A stretch of DNA of 29,400 nt from DASUSH01 sp036375215 (lineage in GTDB: Bacteria; Actinomycetota; Thermoleophilia; Solirubrobacterales; 70-9), in the NCBI GenBank assembly GCA_036375215.1, contig DASUSH010000013.1:1-29400 (forward strand), read 5' to 3'. This document shows, one piece after another, positions 29,314 to 29,400 of this stretch (position 1 is the first letter of the stretch; every line of letters starts with the position of its first letter). The notes beneath the pieces are model-generated. The model had not been told where the DNA came from. It saw only the letters and a program-made list of their open reading frames with translations, and ran no database searches. The position numbers and the translations under genes are program-made.

Positions 29314-29400
29314 GTGAGCAACGTCACGCAACCGGCGGACCTGACGATCGACGAACTCGCCCAGCGGGTCGGGATGACCGTTCGCAACATCCGCGCGCAC
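29314..29400 (+). CDS. MerR-family regulator, N-terminus only (runs off the window)
   Basis: Only 29 codons are visible from the GTG at 29314. DLTIDELAQRVGMTVRNIRAH is split here as DLTIDELAQRVGM and TVRNIRAH: this is the start of the MerR winged helix-turn-helix, with the recognition-helix residues typical of actinobacterial members. The effector domain lies outside the window, so the inducer cannot be guessed. A GGA lies about 5 nt upstream as a weak ribosome binding site. It is divergent from the polytopic membrane protein gene, the usual arrangement for a MerR regulator and its target. Confidence 0.8.
   Translation, partial: MSNVTQPADLTIDELAQRVGMTVRNIRAH

Noticed and set aside
1..29400. 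tRNA, rRNA, CRISPR arrays, insertion sequences or phage genes
   Set aside because: I looked for T-loop consensus, regularly spaced repeats, transposase motifs and terminal inverted repeats and found none that hold up.

Overview
The window is very GC-rich, with strong third-position GC bias and dense, often overlapping genes. The gene content (a six-gene MCE set, a secreted DUF11/RTX protein, a CarH-type B12 regulator and a c-di-AMP riboswitch ahead of an M23 peptidase) suggests an actinobacterium, most likely of the Thermoleophilia/Solirubrobacterales type. That placement is inferred from gene content, not from a marker gene.

Layout. (1) 1-4619, + strand: secreted or surface proteins. These are the 3' end of a Gly/Pro-rich PPGQ-repeat protein, a small exported Cys-repeat protein, a DUF11 plus RTX-type calcium-binding protein overlapping it, and a complete penicillin-acylase-family Ntn hydrolase. 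(2) 4662-6005, - strand: an M23 cell-wall peptidase gene behind a clear ydaO-yuaA (c-di-AMP) riboswitch. (3) 6080-11832, - strand: carH-like B12 photoreceptor gene, then a benzoylformate-decarboxylase-like ThDP enzyme, then a large FAD/Fe-S 2-hydroxyacid dehydrogenase. (4) 11926-16555, + strand, divergent from carH: a tightly coupled six-gene operon of two tiny membrane proteins, an SDR, a FAD amine-oxidase-like protein, a DUF1365 protein and a cyclopropane-synthase-family methyltransferase. (5) 16585-26771, - strand: a TetR regulator followed by six consecutive MCE proteins, nearly all overlapping, with no YrbE permease or ATPase gene beside them. (6) 26838-29217, - strand: two unrecognised membrane proteins, with the start of a divergent MerR regulator at the right edge.

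The most interesting unit is the carH/lipid-modification locus. The intergenic region holds three tandem 11-bp repeats with an ACA core in exact register. They cover a good promoter for the lipid operon as well as the ribosome binding site and start codon of carH. The regulator keeps the adenosylcobalamin-binding residues at the same spacing as Thermus CarH, but has Ser where Thermus has the bis-His ligand His132. The terminal methyltransferase lacks two of the five bicarbonate ligands of true cyclopropane synthase. Together these suggest a light-induced (B12-dependent) lipid-methylation pathway whose product may not be a cyclopropane. The lipid operon converges on the MCE lipid-transport operon at a nested palindrome; a related short palindrome occurs at the convergent junction near 4637.
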